From: Scleromitrula shiraiana | Lineage: Eukaryota > Ascomycota > Leotiomycetes > Helotiales > Sclerotiniaceae | DNA: 64,000 bases | NCBI GenBank assembly: GCA_028455995.1 | Contig: JABELC010000005.1 | Coordinates: forward strand, 1,612,001 to 1,676,000 | Reading direction: 5' to 3' | Shown here: in pieces, positions 55,235 through 64,000 of the stretch | Position numbering within the stretch: the stretch's first letter is position 1 | Layout of the letters: each line of letters starts with the position of its first letter | The notes under the pieces: generated by a model | Seen by the model: only the letters and a program-made list of their open reading frames with translations | What the model was told of the DNA's origin: nothing | The model's database searches: none | Translations under genes and position numbers: made by a program

Positions 55235-56789
55235 CTATTTGCTAAAATGCAAAACGACGAGCTCTTGATTCGTGTTCTCCCCAATAACCCATCTTTCATC
55301 TCCGCAGAGCTTCCCCTTCCCCATTAATTGCTGCCACCATTTAGCATTCAATGTTCTCTCGACCCTATGACTAGGCTCATCAAACTGTGGTTTTATACTG
55401 ATCGTAATCATCTGTGATCTAAAACAGTGACGAGCACAATATCTGACGCCACTAGGGTCGGATACTTCAGTTGTGGTTATGTATGGATACTCCTAGAGAA
55501 AATTATTGAGTATTGTGACATAGGGTAGAGCAAATATCCCTACTTACCTCGTGCCTCCAACAAGGCGCGTATCTAGGATGCCTCATATCTACATTTCTCT
55601 CGCAGTATGATCCTGTAATATTGGTGGCACCACAGTTGTTTTCCCAATGAGGACCTTGTTCAAATGGTATACCAGTTGATTTAACGAAGTGGCAGTTTGG
55701 AAGCATATCGTCCGTTTCTGCGCCTACAAGCCACTTATGATCTTCTTCAATAAAATATACATGGCCTTCATCCATGCGTAATTCGTGGAGACGGGGTGTT
55801 GATAGCTGCCTGATGTTATAAAATTCAAGATCAGCGAATGATAAACGCCGTATCACTCTTGGCCCCTCAATTTCTTCTGGCTTCCCTTTTCCTGTAGGAT
55901 CTCGAGATGGACGATAACTAGACGAGGGAGTGATATCCCAAATCACCATGGTTTCGATGGGATCATCATGACCCCATACATTTCTATTTGGCTGCCAAAA
56001 GTATATAGCATAATTATTATGTGAATGAACACTGTAGAATCGGTCTATAGAGTTCAAGGGTATTCCAAGAAAATGTATTTTCCATTCATTTCTGTAATTG
56101 ATATTCCAATGACCCGTGTGGGTATCTAGTACAACATCATACGCCGAAGCAAAATGTCTGTGAACGCTTTCGTTCTCATTGAGCTCATGGTAAGCATCTT
56201 GTTCGCACCATTCTATAACCAATAACCGATCCTTCAATCGAATCCTCCGTACGACTTGAATATCTTGTTCCATTTGGAAGTAGACTTGCTCATTGGTACT
56301 CAAATCTTGTAGGATGTAACACTGCTTTTCAGCAGATGGAAATATAAGTAGCCCATCATCAAATGTCCATAATGTATCGGGATAATGAAAAGGGGCTGTT
56401 TTGTTCTCATATTTGAGATATCTTTTCCACGTTCCAACAGGATAGAAGCGTGACCATGCAGGCAAAATGAGAGATTGTGCCAAGGCAAACTTCAACATTC
56501 TTCTCGGCTTTCCAAACTTCAAGGAGTCATATCTCGCTGCTATGATAGTAAAGAGATCTGCCCAATCTCTCTCGCTATCACCTATGCCAACATTTTGAAG
56601 TTCCCGCGCTCGAGGAAAGTTTAGGTAAGTGAAATGGCGGTTTAGATTTGGCTCTGTCAGTGCTTTTAACCAACTCTTAGAGACCCTTCGGTTTTTGATA
56701 AGATCCTTTGGCTGTAGATAAGAAATTATAATGAAAAAGATATCGTTAGGCAAATTGATAATATCCATTATATTTTTATAAGTGGGCAT
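55235..56789 (-). CDS. F-box protein, function unknown
   Basis: Exons in transcript order 56789-55548 and 55492-55235, 499 residues. The F-box occupies about residues 8-50 (IMDIINLPNDIFFIIISYLQ then PKDLIKNRRVSKSWLKALTE), the Skp1-binding part of SCF ubiquitin ligases. The rest resembles the beta-rich substrate-binding half of the large fungal F-box families: short strands and aromatic residues (TLWTFDDGLLIFPSAEKQCY, AYDVVLDTHTGHWNINYRNE, YSVHSHNNYAIYFWQPNRNV, TMVIWDITPSSSYRP). No known WD40 or LRR motif is clear. A second ATG 21 bases downstream could also start translation. Such genes are numerous and fast evolving in leotiomycetes, so no orthologue-level function is offered. Confidence 0.82.
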
Positions 56790-57584
56790 GGTAAAGATTA
56801 GAGATTATGATTCCTGTCCGGGGTATCCAGTATGATATCAACACATCAATATATGGAAAAAAATATAGTGTGGTCGTGATTCGCATGTAATACGTCAGAT
56901 ATCGGACTTACCTCTAGACTAGCCCTTAGAGCTACCGGTACTAATACGGACTTATGAAAGCTAGGGGACTAATAACAAGAGTAGATCTACTCTACCGTAC
57001 TTTAACAACAAAGAATTGCCTAGGCGTTCACGCGTTGTAACATGCCTACTATCCAGTGTACCTAGGTAAGTAGTACCATGGGCGTAGACGCTAGTACCTC
57101 TCTACAAGTCTCGCCACCATACCCACCTCTAGGTACAATCTCACAACAATCGTTCATCTTACCAGCGATTCATTTGCTTCTTAGATACCACCATATCTAT
57201 ATCTTTCTTATATTTACCATTATAGAAATTCATTCTTGTATCTCAGCATCCATCACCTGCCGCATTACTTCAATTTTTCAATTCTTTTACTTAACACCTT
57301 TCTGGATGTACCTTCCTAAGTAAGATTACTGTATCCCACCATTGATGTAAATTCACCAAATCTCATATCTCCATAAATAGCCATCATCCCGTCCATAGAA
57401 CTACATTGAGCTTCGAAACACCCCTCAACTCATCTGCATCTGGTGCATATAACAACGTCGAGACATTCCATTTTTGATGTGGTGATTTTCAATCATTACA
57501 CGAGTGATACCAATACTAATAATATTCACTGATTTTCTTCAGTTCATTTGTATCACACACACACGTATATCGTTGTGAACGAAA
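56790..57584. promoter_or_regulatory. Divergent promoter region F-box gene / MMSDH
   Basis: About 800 bp. Dense short CTAG/TACC words around 56900-57080 (for example CCTAGGTAAGTAGTACCATG) and an ACGCGT at 57030-57035. An 81-codon frame at 57078-57323 is hydrophobic low complexity and not supported. Confidence 0.45.
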
Positions 57585-59400
57585 ATGCGTCGAAGCTTAA
57601 CCCGAGGCATCTATACTGCCACAGCTCGACATACCTCATCTACAATCCGTCCTCGAACAGCTTTCAATATGTCATCATCAGAACCTTCGAAAATTGCAAC
57701 TCGCAGACTTCATGCTACAACTCAGCATCTTAGACCTGCTGCGGCTCTAGCAACCAGTGTCGAAAACTACCCAACAACCCATGAGAAGATTCAAGAAGTA
57801 AAGGATACACCGTACTTCATCGACAACAAATTTGTCAATTCCGAAACCACACAATTTATTGACTTGCATGATCCGGCAACAAATAATTTGGTAACGAGAG
57901 TTCCACAAAGTACAGATGCTGAGCTCAAGGCTGCGGTGGAAAGTGCGGTGAAGGCATTTCCAGCATGGAAAGCTACGAGTATTATGGCAAGACAGCAGAT
58001 TATATTTAAGTTTACCGCTTTGGTAAGAGAAAACTGGGATAGATTGGCTGCTAGTATCACATTGGAGCAGGGTAAAACGTTTGCTGGTACGTCAATTTAG
58101 AGGCTTAAGTTAGATCTTGAAGCTAATAGTGGGATAGATGCAAAGGGAGATGTTCTTCGAGGATTGCAAGTAGCTGAAACAGCATGTGCTATCCCACAAC
58201 AAATGATGGGTGAAGTGTTAGAGGTAGCAAAGGATATGGAGACAAGAAGTTATAGAGAGCCACTCGGTGTTGTAGCTTCTATTTGCCCGTTTAGTGAGTA
58301 TACGAGTAGATGAACTATAATTTTCACCCTACTAATCTATGATAGATTTCCCTGCCATGATTCCTTTGTGGTCTATCCCAATTGCCTGCGCAACAGGTAA
58401 TTGCCTCATTCTAAAGCCATCTGAAAGAGATCCAGGAGCAGCAATGATATTGGCGGAACTCGCTCAGAAAGCTGGTTTCCCAGACGGAGTTCTTAATATC
58501 ATTCATGGTTCCTCGAAAACTGTCGATTTTATCCTTGATGAACCAGCTATCAAAGCAATCAGTTTCGTAGGAAGCAACCGCGCTGGAGAATACATCTTCA
58601 CTCGAGGTTCAGCAAATGGCAAACGTGTGCAAGCAAACTTGGGTGCTAAGAACCACTGCGCCGTTTTGCCAGATGCAAACAAACAACACGCTCTTAACTC
58701 AATTGTCGGTGCAGCTTTTGGTGCAGCAGGTCAACGTTGTATGGCTCTCAGTACTTTGGTCATGGTCGGAGAAACGAAAGAATGGCTTCCAGAGCTCGCC
58801 GAAAGTGCGAAGTCATTAAAGGTAGATGGAGGATTTGAAGCAGGTGCAGATCTCGGACCAGTCATTTCCCCACAAAGTAAGGAGAGAATTGAAGGTCTGA
58901 TTGCGAGTGCCGAGGAAGAGGGTGCAACAATCTTATTGGATGGTCGCGGTTACAAGCCAAGCAAATACCCCAACGGAAACTGGGTTGGCCCCACCATCAT
59001 TACCAACGTCAAACCCCATATGAAATGTTACAAAGAGGAAATCTTTGGACCCGTTCTCGTATGCTTGAACGTCGACTCTCTCGATGCTGCTGTTGATCTT
59101 ATCAACGCGAATGAGTATGGAAATGGTGCTGCTATCTTCACTCGATCTGGAGCGACAGCAACAGCCTTCCAGAAGAACATCGAATCTGGACAATTGGGAA
59201 TCAATGTACCAATCCCTGTTCCCCTCCCAATGTTCTCTTTCACTGGTAACAAGAAGAGTATTGCTGGAGGTGGTGCAAATACATTTTATGGAAAACCAGG
59301 TCTTCAATTTTATACTCAGCAGAAGACTGTAACAAGTTTGTGGAGGAGCGAGGATGCAGTATCGAAAGCTGCCGACGTATCTATGCCTACACACAGCTAG
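57585..59400 (+). CDS. Methylmalonate-semialdehyde dehydrogenase, mitochondrial
   Basis: CoA-acylating aldehyde dehydrogenase (ALDH6 family) that converts methylmalonate or malonate semialdehyde to propionyl- or acetyl-CoA in valine, inositol and pyrimidine breakdown. Exons 57585-58086, 58138-58293 and 58346-59400, 570 residues. The N-terminal about 60 residues form a basic presequence (MRRSLTRGIYTATARHTSST, ATRRLHATTQHL). Core motifs: PYFIDNKFVNSET, REPLGVVASICPFNFPAMIP, SFVGSNRAGEYIF and the catalytic cysteine in AAFGAAGQRCMALSTLV. The end has GINVPIPVPLPMFSFTGNKK and FYTQQKTVTSLW, both MMSDH hallmarks. The Glu usual in other ALDHs is replaced by NLGAKNHC, as expected for this family. The start lies 5' of an acid-free presequence. 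Confidence 0.95.
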
Positions 59401-59879
59401 ATCTTTTGATTATTTAATGAAATGGGAAATGGATATGAATTAATGGTTCTTTTAGCAATCGCATGCATTTGGGGAGGGAAGGTCGGGAAAATGGATTCTT
59501 ATCCGAATCTATCACAACCTTTTAGGCAAATGAAATTTTTATAATATCCCACTATGTGTTAAGTAGTCAGAATACAATTGCATTATACGAAGCGTAATAT
59601 CCTTAAATATGATATCTGATGGTGAAAGTTGCGAACGAGACCCAGAATAAGTTTCACCAACGTTATTCGCCCCCCGATATCTCGCAATAACAACATTGCT
59701 CGCAGTTATCCAATTGCGAATTTCATTCACGGTGCATCTATGAGAGTCTAAATTGTAATTTCCGCAGAAGATGTGTGAAATTGGATATGCTTCTTCTCAA
59801 AACATCAGATGAAATCCTTCTTAAAATCTACAACAACCAGCACCTTTTCATTCCTCGCATCGGTTAGTGTATCGAAATA

Positions 59880-59902
59880 GTCCCGTGTTAGAGACACGGG
59901 AC
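59880..59902. repeat. Perfect inverted repeat, 9-bp stem
   Basis: GTCCCGTGT TAGAG ACACGGGAC. The 3' side is not T-rich, so it is not terminator-like. The flanks (GGTTAGTGTATC before, TTTTTCGTCCGATCCCC after) recall a decayed tRNA, but no proper A or B box is present. Confidence 0.5.
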
Positions 59903-60427
59903 ATATGGATTTTTCGTCCGATCCCCATGCCATTTTCCTAAGATATCACGGGTAGCTGGTGTCGGATCTTATGACTTCCTTTTTCTTTGGCCCCTTATGC
60001 ATCTCGCAACGGGGCGGGATTCAATTTCAGATCCTCTTACTCCGTATGTTACACAATAATGCAGTAACGCCACAGTAGTGTATATGCTTTATTATATTAG
60101 TATGTAACGCCACAGTATTCTGTCTTCGCTCCTTGCCAGTGGTTGCCACAATTCTTTTTGTTCTGTAGGTACGTTCTAGTAATAATAATAATAATAACAA
60201 TAATAAGTATGTCACTAATATTTAGCACGATACACTTGACACTTGAAGAATGAACCCAAGTGATACGGATTACTAATTTTGGAAATTGTGAACGAGCCAA
60301 TTATCTAATATGTAAAACCTTGTCCGAAGCATGTTCTCAAACGCCAAGCTCAATCAAATAGTAATAGCATAATAGCATAATAGCAATCTTTGAAATTCCT
60401 ATTATTCCTATTATCTCTTGAGGGGTA

Positions 60428-60468
<41 letters not shown>
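60428..60468. repeat. (ATT)n microsatellite
   Basis: About 13 perfect ATT units. A probable length-polymorphic marker upstream of the P450 gene. Confidence 0.9.
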
Positions 60469-60469
<1 letters not shown>

Positions 60470-60915
60470 TCTCACTTTCTTCTCTAACTGACCACCAAAT
60501 CTTTAATGTAAAGTACTCCACTAAAGTCTTCGATGACCTGAAAAGTACAGATCTCAGGTTACATCAGTTATAATACCAACTTAATAAATCTTTAGAAGCA
60601 TTTTAGCCATAGCCAACATATGCAGGTCTCCTGCAGAGATCTGAGATTATCTATACAGAATTTGGAAATTTTCCTATTCGTCAGTTCGTACTGTACGAGC
60701 TGCAGCGCTCTTTAAATCTCACGGACGGTACCATATTTTCATCCGAACCCCGCTATACATGCGAATATAATTTCGCCATACATAGAAATATCGAATATAT
60801 ATATATATCGAGCTACTCAACAGGTACATTGTGTACACTGGTTTTCAAAAGTTTTCCTTTTATATACATATATTAATATCAACTGTTCCATACAACTTAT
60901 ATCATATGAGTTATT

Positions 60916-62679
60916 ATGGCTACTATAACTGATATTCCATTTCGAACATTACTTGTTCTGCCCACAACCCTTACCTACACATTCGTTGCGCATAGGCAAG
61001 ACTTATTACTATTCTCACATTCCAGTTACTTGGGAACATTTGTCCAATTATGGATAATACAGTTTATCTTTTTTGGAATCTGGAGGGTCGTTATATACCC
61101 TCATTACGTCTCTCCTATACGGCACCTACCCTCCCCGAAAGGTAATAGTTGGTGGAATGGTCAATTCTCGAGGATAGCTGCTGAACCAACCGGAGAGCCA
61201 ATGCGCGCTTGGTAAGTGTTCTTCTCAAATTCTAACTTTTCAACTAATTCAAGATGAAGGATACATGAAGTACCAAATGACGGTATCATACGTTACTTGT
61301 CAATGTTCAACTCTGAACGAATTATGGTGACTACCCCGAAAGCTCTGAGTGAAGTTCTTACCACCAAAAACTACGATTTTATCAAGCCTTCATCAGTCCG
61401 AGCTGGAATTGGAAGAATCCTTGGAATAGGCGTCTTATTAGCAGAGGGAGATGAGCACAAGATACAGAGAAAGAACTTAATGCCTGCTTTTGCATTTAGA
61501 CACATCAAAGACTTGTATCCTGTTTTCTGGAATAAATCCACCGAGGCAGTAAGAGCAATGACCTTGGAAGTTCAGGCCAAAGTGAAGGTGGAGATTGCAA
61601 ACGAGCCACAAGGAAAGCTTGAACCATATGAGAAAATTCAGTATCCAGGCGTGGCATACATGGAAGCAATGCAATGGGGTAGTAGGGCAACATTGGATAT
61701 CATTGGAGTAGCTGGCCTTGGCCAAGATTTTGGAGCTATCCAGGATCCTAATACACTACTCAATCGAACCTATAGGACCGTTTTCAAACCATCACGTTCT
61801 GCGCAAATTCTTGGAATGCTTCAGCTCGTTCTACCTGGATGGTTTGTGTCAAGACTACCTGTCAAGAGAAACGGGGAAATCGAAGAAGCTTCAGCGGTCA
61901 TCAGGTCGGTTTGCAGAGATCTTATTCAAGAAAAGAAAGCCAAGTTGGAGAAGAAAGAATTGACAGATGTTGATATTCTGAGCGTCGCTCTTGAAAGTGG
62001 TGGATTTTCAGATGAGAACCTCATCGATCAGCTCATGACTTTCCTAGCCGCGGGACACGAAACCACCGCTAGTGCGATGGCCTGGGCTATATATCTACTA
62101 TGCACACATCCAAAAATTCAATCTCGACTTCGAGATGAAGTTCGCGCAAAACTTCCCAGCCCAGATACCGACGCTACTGTTACAAGTCAAGACATTGATC
62201 ACATGCCATACTTGAATGCGGTATGTAACGAAGTCCTCCGATACTTCTCACCAGTGCCCCTCACATTGCGCGAGGCAGCTGTTGACACGACGATTGTTGG
62301 GCATCATATTCCCAAGGGCACCCGTGTTTTGATCATCCCCTGGGCTATAAACAAAGATGAATCACTTTGGGGACCAGATGCGGCGAAATTCAACCCCGAT
62401 CGTTGGTTACCTGAAAATGGCGAGTTGTATAACACAAGTGGTGGAGCATCGAGTAATTATGCATTTCTGTCATTCTTACACGGTCCGAGAAGTTGCATCG
62501 GACAAGCATTTGCTAAAGCGGAATTCGCATGCTTATTGGCTGCTTGGGTTGGGAGACTTGAGTTTGGGTTGCAGGATAAGAAGTTGATGGATGAGAAAAA
62601 TTTGGTGATTAAGGGTGGTATTACCGCGAGACCAAACGGTGGTTTACATGTTGAAGTTAAGGTTGTGGAGGGCTGGTAG
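60916..62679 (+). CDS. Cytochrome P450 monooxygenase
   Basis: Microsomal heme monooxygenase. Exons 60916-61211 and 61260-62679, 571 residues. Two hydrophobic N-terminal stretches (FRTLLVLPTTLTYTFVA and TFVQLWIIQFIFFGIWRVVI) precede the proline hinge SPIRHLPSPKGNSWWNG. Signatures: I-helix FLAAGHETTASAMAWAIYL, ExxR in CNEVLRYFSPVPLTLREA, PERF-like FNPDRWLPENG and the heme-cysteine loop FLHGPRSCIGQAFAKAEFA. The 48-nt intron uses the third AG (ATGAAG) to restore WIHEVPNDGIIRYL. Similar proteins occur in fungal secondary metabolism and fatty-acid hydroxylation; the CYP family cannot be named without a search. No tailoring or backbone enzyme lies beside it in the window. Confidence 0.92.
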
Positions 62680-64000
62680 ATTTAATTAATTAAAGGTGTT
62701 GGAGGCGGAGGCGAAGTTGGCGTGGGGCGTTAATTCGGGGAGCATTTTGAGAGAACATATAGGTCTTCGGTCTTGATATATACATGAAAGTAATTATCTC
62801 AATACGATCCACTCATAAGATTCATGTTTAAGACCTCAAAACGCTCCATGTAGTACAAATTAGCCGACTAAATACATACATAGTACTATAGTAGATACCT
62901 TGTGCTACCTATGCAGTAGCCCCTTTTCGGGCGTCTAATGCCAATACATAATACCGAACTCGCAAAAGGCCCGCGAAGGGGAGGCATATCAACTTCACCA
63001 ATATAATTACTATACAGGAATGTACAAAGTGTACTTGGGTATTTAGTAATCAAAGAAATCTGTGATTTGAAACTAATGCAAAGCTACCACAGTGTCATTG
63101 TCACCACTGCCTTGATCGAATAGGCATTGAGTTGGTCTATTATCTGATGTTCATTTAGGATACAGATGTCGAGAAATCTTTTGGATAATCCTTTGTTTAA
63201 AGAAAGTGTCGATTCAAATGTAGAATTCTTTGCATTCTTCCTTAAACATATATTCAAAATATACTAATTCAAATATGAATATGTATATAACTGTTCGTTC
63301 AGGGTGGATGGGGCGTATACTGAAGAAGAAAGCTGTCCAGCCCAATAACGAGAGAAGATGTTTAGCTTAGGAAGATGATATCAATAGCTACCGTAGATAC
63401 TAAATACAGCATTTTTTCTGGTTGAGATATATCAATAAATCTACATTCACTCAACGAAAGTTTTGGATTCTTTGGGAAAAGTTCTCAAACAAAAAGTCGA
63501 TAAAAAAACAACATAGCCAGAGTTCTGCTTGAACCCTCTAGTAGCTTGTAGGTTAAAAGTTGGAAGTTCCAAGACAACGAGGAGAATATTTTAATAGAGA
63601 CTTGGCTCATCATAATCCAATTTGTTCATTCACTATTAAATCCTTCTTCATGACCGGACCCGGATATTGCAAAATATCTTTGCCTATCTAGGCAATACCG
63701 TAAAACTAACTGATATTGGGTTTATCGTATGACTTTTCAACTGTTCGGATGAAGATATACCTGTATTTCTGATGTTTGAGTGAATAGATATCAGCCGTTA
63801 AACCTCTTAGAATCATGATAAATTATATCAAAGCCCTTCTTTCAACACAAATCAGGCAATTTGAAAGTGACTGTAAGAACCTTAGGGCCTCAAATCAACC
63901 CCAAGGTACAATACATTACTTTATCAAGCTGAAGCGACAATGAGGTGAACTAAACCACCAGATTTCCTTTGGTACGGAAGTGATACTGTAGATTAATTCC
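62680..64000. other. Right-edge intergenic region
   Basis: About 1.3 kb of AT-rich sequence to the window end. Faint dispersed-repeat words near 63240-63290 (ATATTCAAAATATACTAATT). No frame longer than 60 codons. No gene seen. Confidence 0.6.

Larger units (their letters stand above)
59401..60915. other. Long AT-rich intergenic region
   Basis: About 1.5 kb in tandem orientation before the P450. It holds a perfect 9-bp-stem hairpin (59880-59902), AATAAT repeats (60179-60206), TAATAGCA repeats (60361-60383), a 40-bp ATT microsatellite (60428-60468) and an (AT)n run near 60797-60808. No coding frame can be supported. Confidence 0.6.

Noticed and set aside
57078..57323. 81-codon hydrophobic frame before MMSDH
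   Set aside because: Low-complexity Ile/Thr-rich sequence in a promoter region; likely chance.
52147..62679. Possible secondary-metabolite cluster (acyl-CoA ligase, MMSDH, P450)
   Set aside because: There is no backbone synthase, transporter or pathway regulator; MMSDH is a housekeeping valine-pathway enzyme and the genes are separated by an F-box gene and long gaps.

Overview
The window looks like a gene-dense euchromatic segment of a filamentous ascomycete nuclear chromosome. Introns are short (mostly 46-145 nt), with GT..AG ends and CTAAC/CTGAC branch sites. Intergenic DNA is AT-rich and genes lie on both strands. Protein style and gene structure suggest a leotiomycete, most likely the Sclerotiniaceae (Botrytis/Sclerotinia type); this taxonomic call is inference from memory, not a search. 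I see no transposase, rRNA gene, convincing tRNA gene, CRISPR array or viral sequence.

Layout. 1-2595 (+): 3' two thirds of the arginine-specific carbamoyl-phosphate synthase large chain. 5013-7155 (-): NPL4. 7826-8667 (+): SEC66. 9855-10358 (+): unknown protein. 10556-13001 (-): ORC3, divergent from a mitochondrial PPR protein at 13160-15875 (+). 15985-17007 (-): G-patch/DUF4187 protein. 17980-19676 (-): cytosolic Phe-tRNA synthetase alpha. 20106-21662 (-): unknown coiled-coil protein, divergent from BRR2 at 22137-28868 (+). 29599-31727 (+): PWWP protein. 32582-33808 (+): RCL1. 33911-34940 (-): DUF1746/Dsc4-like protein. 35536-36897 (+): RFC2. 37381-38032 (-): small secreted, probably GPI-anchored protein. 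38716-40045 (-): PP2A methylesterase. 41594-43323 (+): DUF2417 membrane protein. 43821-45185 (-): DUS2. 46247-47474 (+; in-frame extension from 45956): inorganic pyrophosphatase. 48093-48445 (-): mitoribosomal mL53. 48752-50121 (+): SEC20. 50728-51592 (+): TVP23. 52147-54214 (-): 4-coumarate-CoA-ligase-like enzyme with a PTS1. 55235-56789 (-): F-box protein. 57585-59400 (+): methylmalonate-semialdehyde dehydrogenase. 60916-62679 (+): cytochrome P450.

Most genes are housekeeping: arginine and valine metabolism, replication (ORC3, RFC2), splicing (BRR2, G-patch protein), rRNA/tRNA maturation (RCL1, DUS2, FRS2), ER/Golgi traffic (SEC66, SEC20, TVP23, Dsc4-like) and mitochondria (PPR, mL53). They do not form an operon-like or biosynthetic cluster. 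The right end (52-63 kb) is looser and more accessory: acyl-CoA ligase, F-box protein and P450, with long AT-rich gaps.

The most interesting signals are: (i) a pyrophosphatase gene that appears to encode mitochondrial and cytosolic forms from two in-frame starts and to need a GA..AG intron beside a 14-nt microexon; (ii) a short dispersed AT-rich repeat family found in at least eight intergenic places; (iii) a 336-nt intron in the carbamoyl-phosphate synthase gene carrying a 48-bp minisatellite in the exon's frame; and (iv) recurrent sharp switches from C-rich to G-rich sequence inside coding regions.
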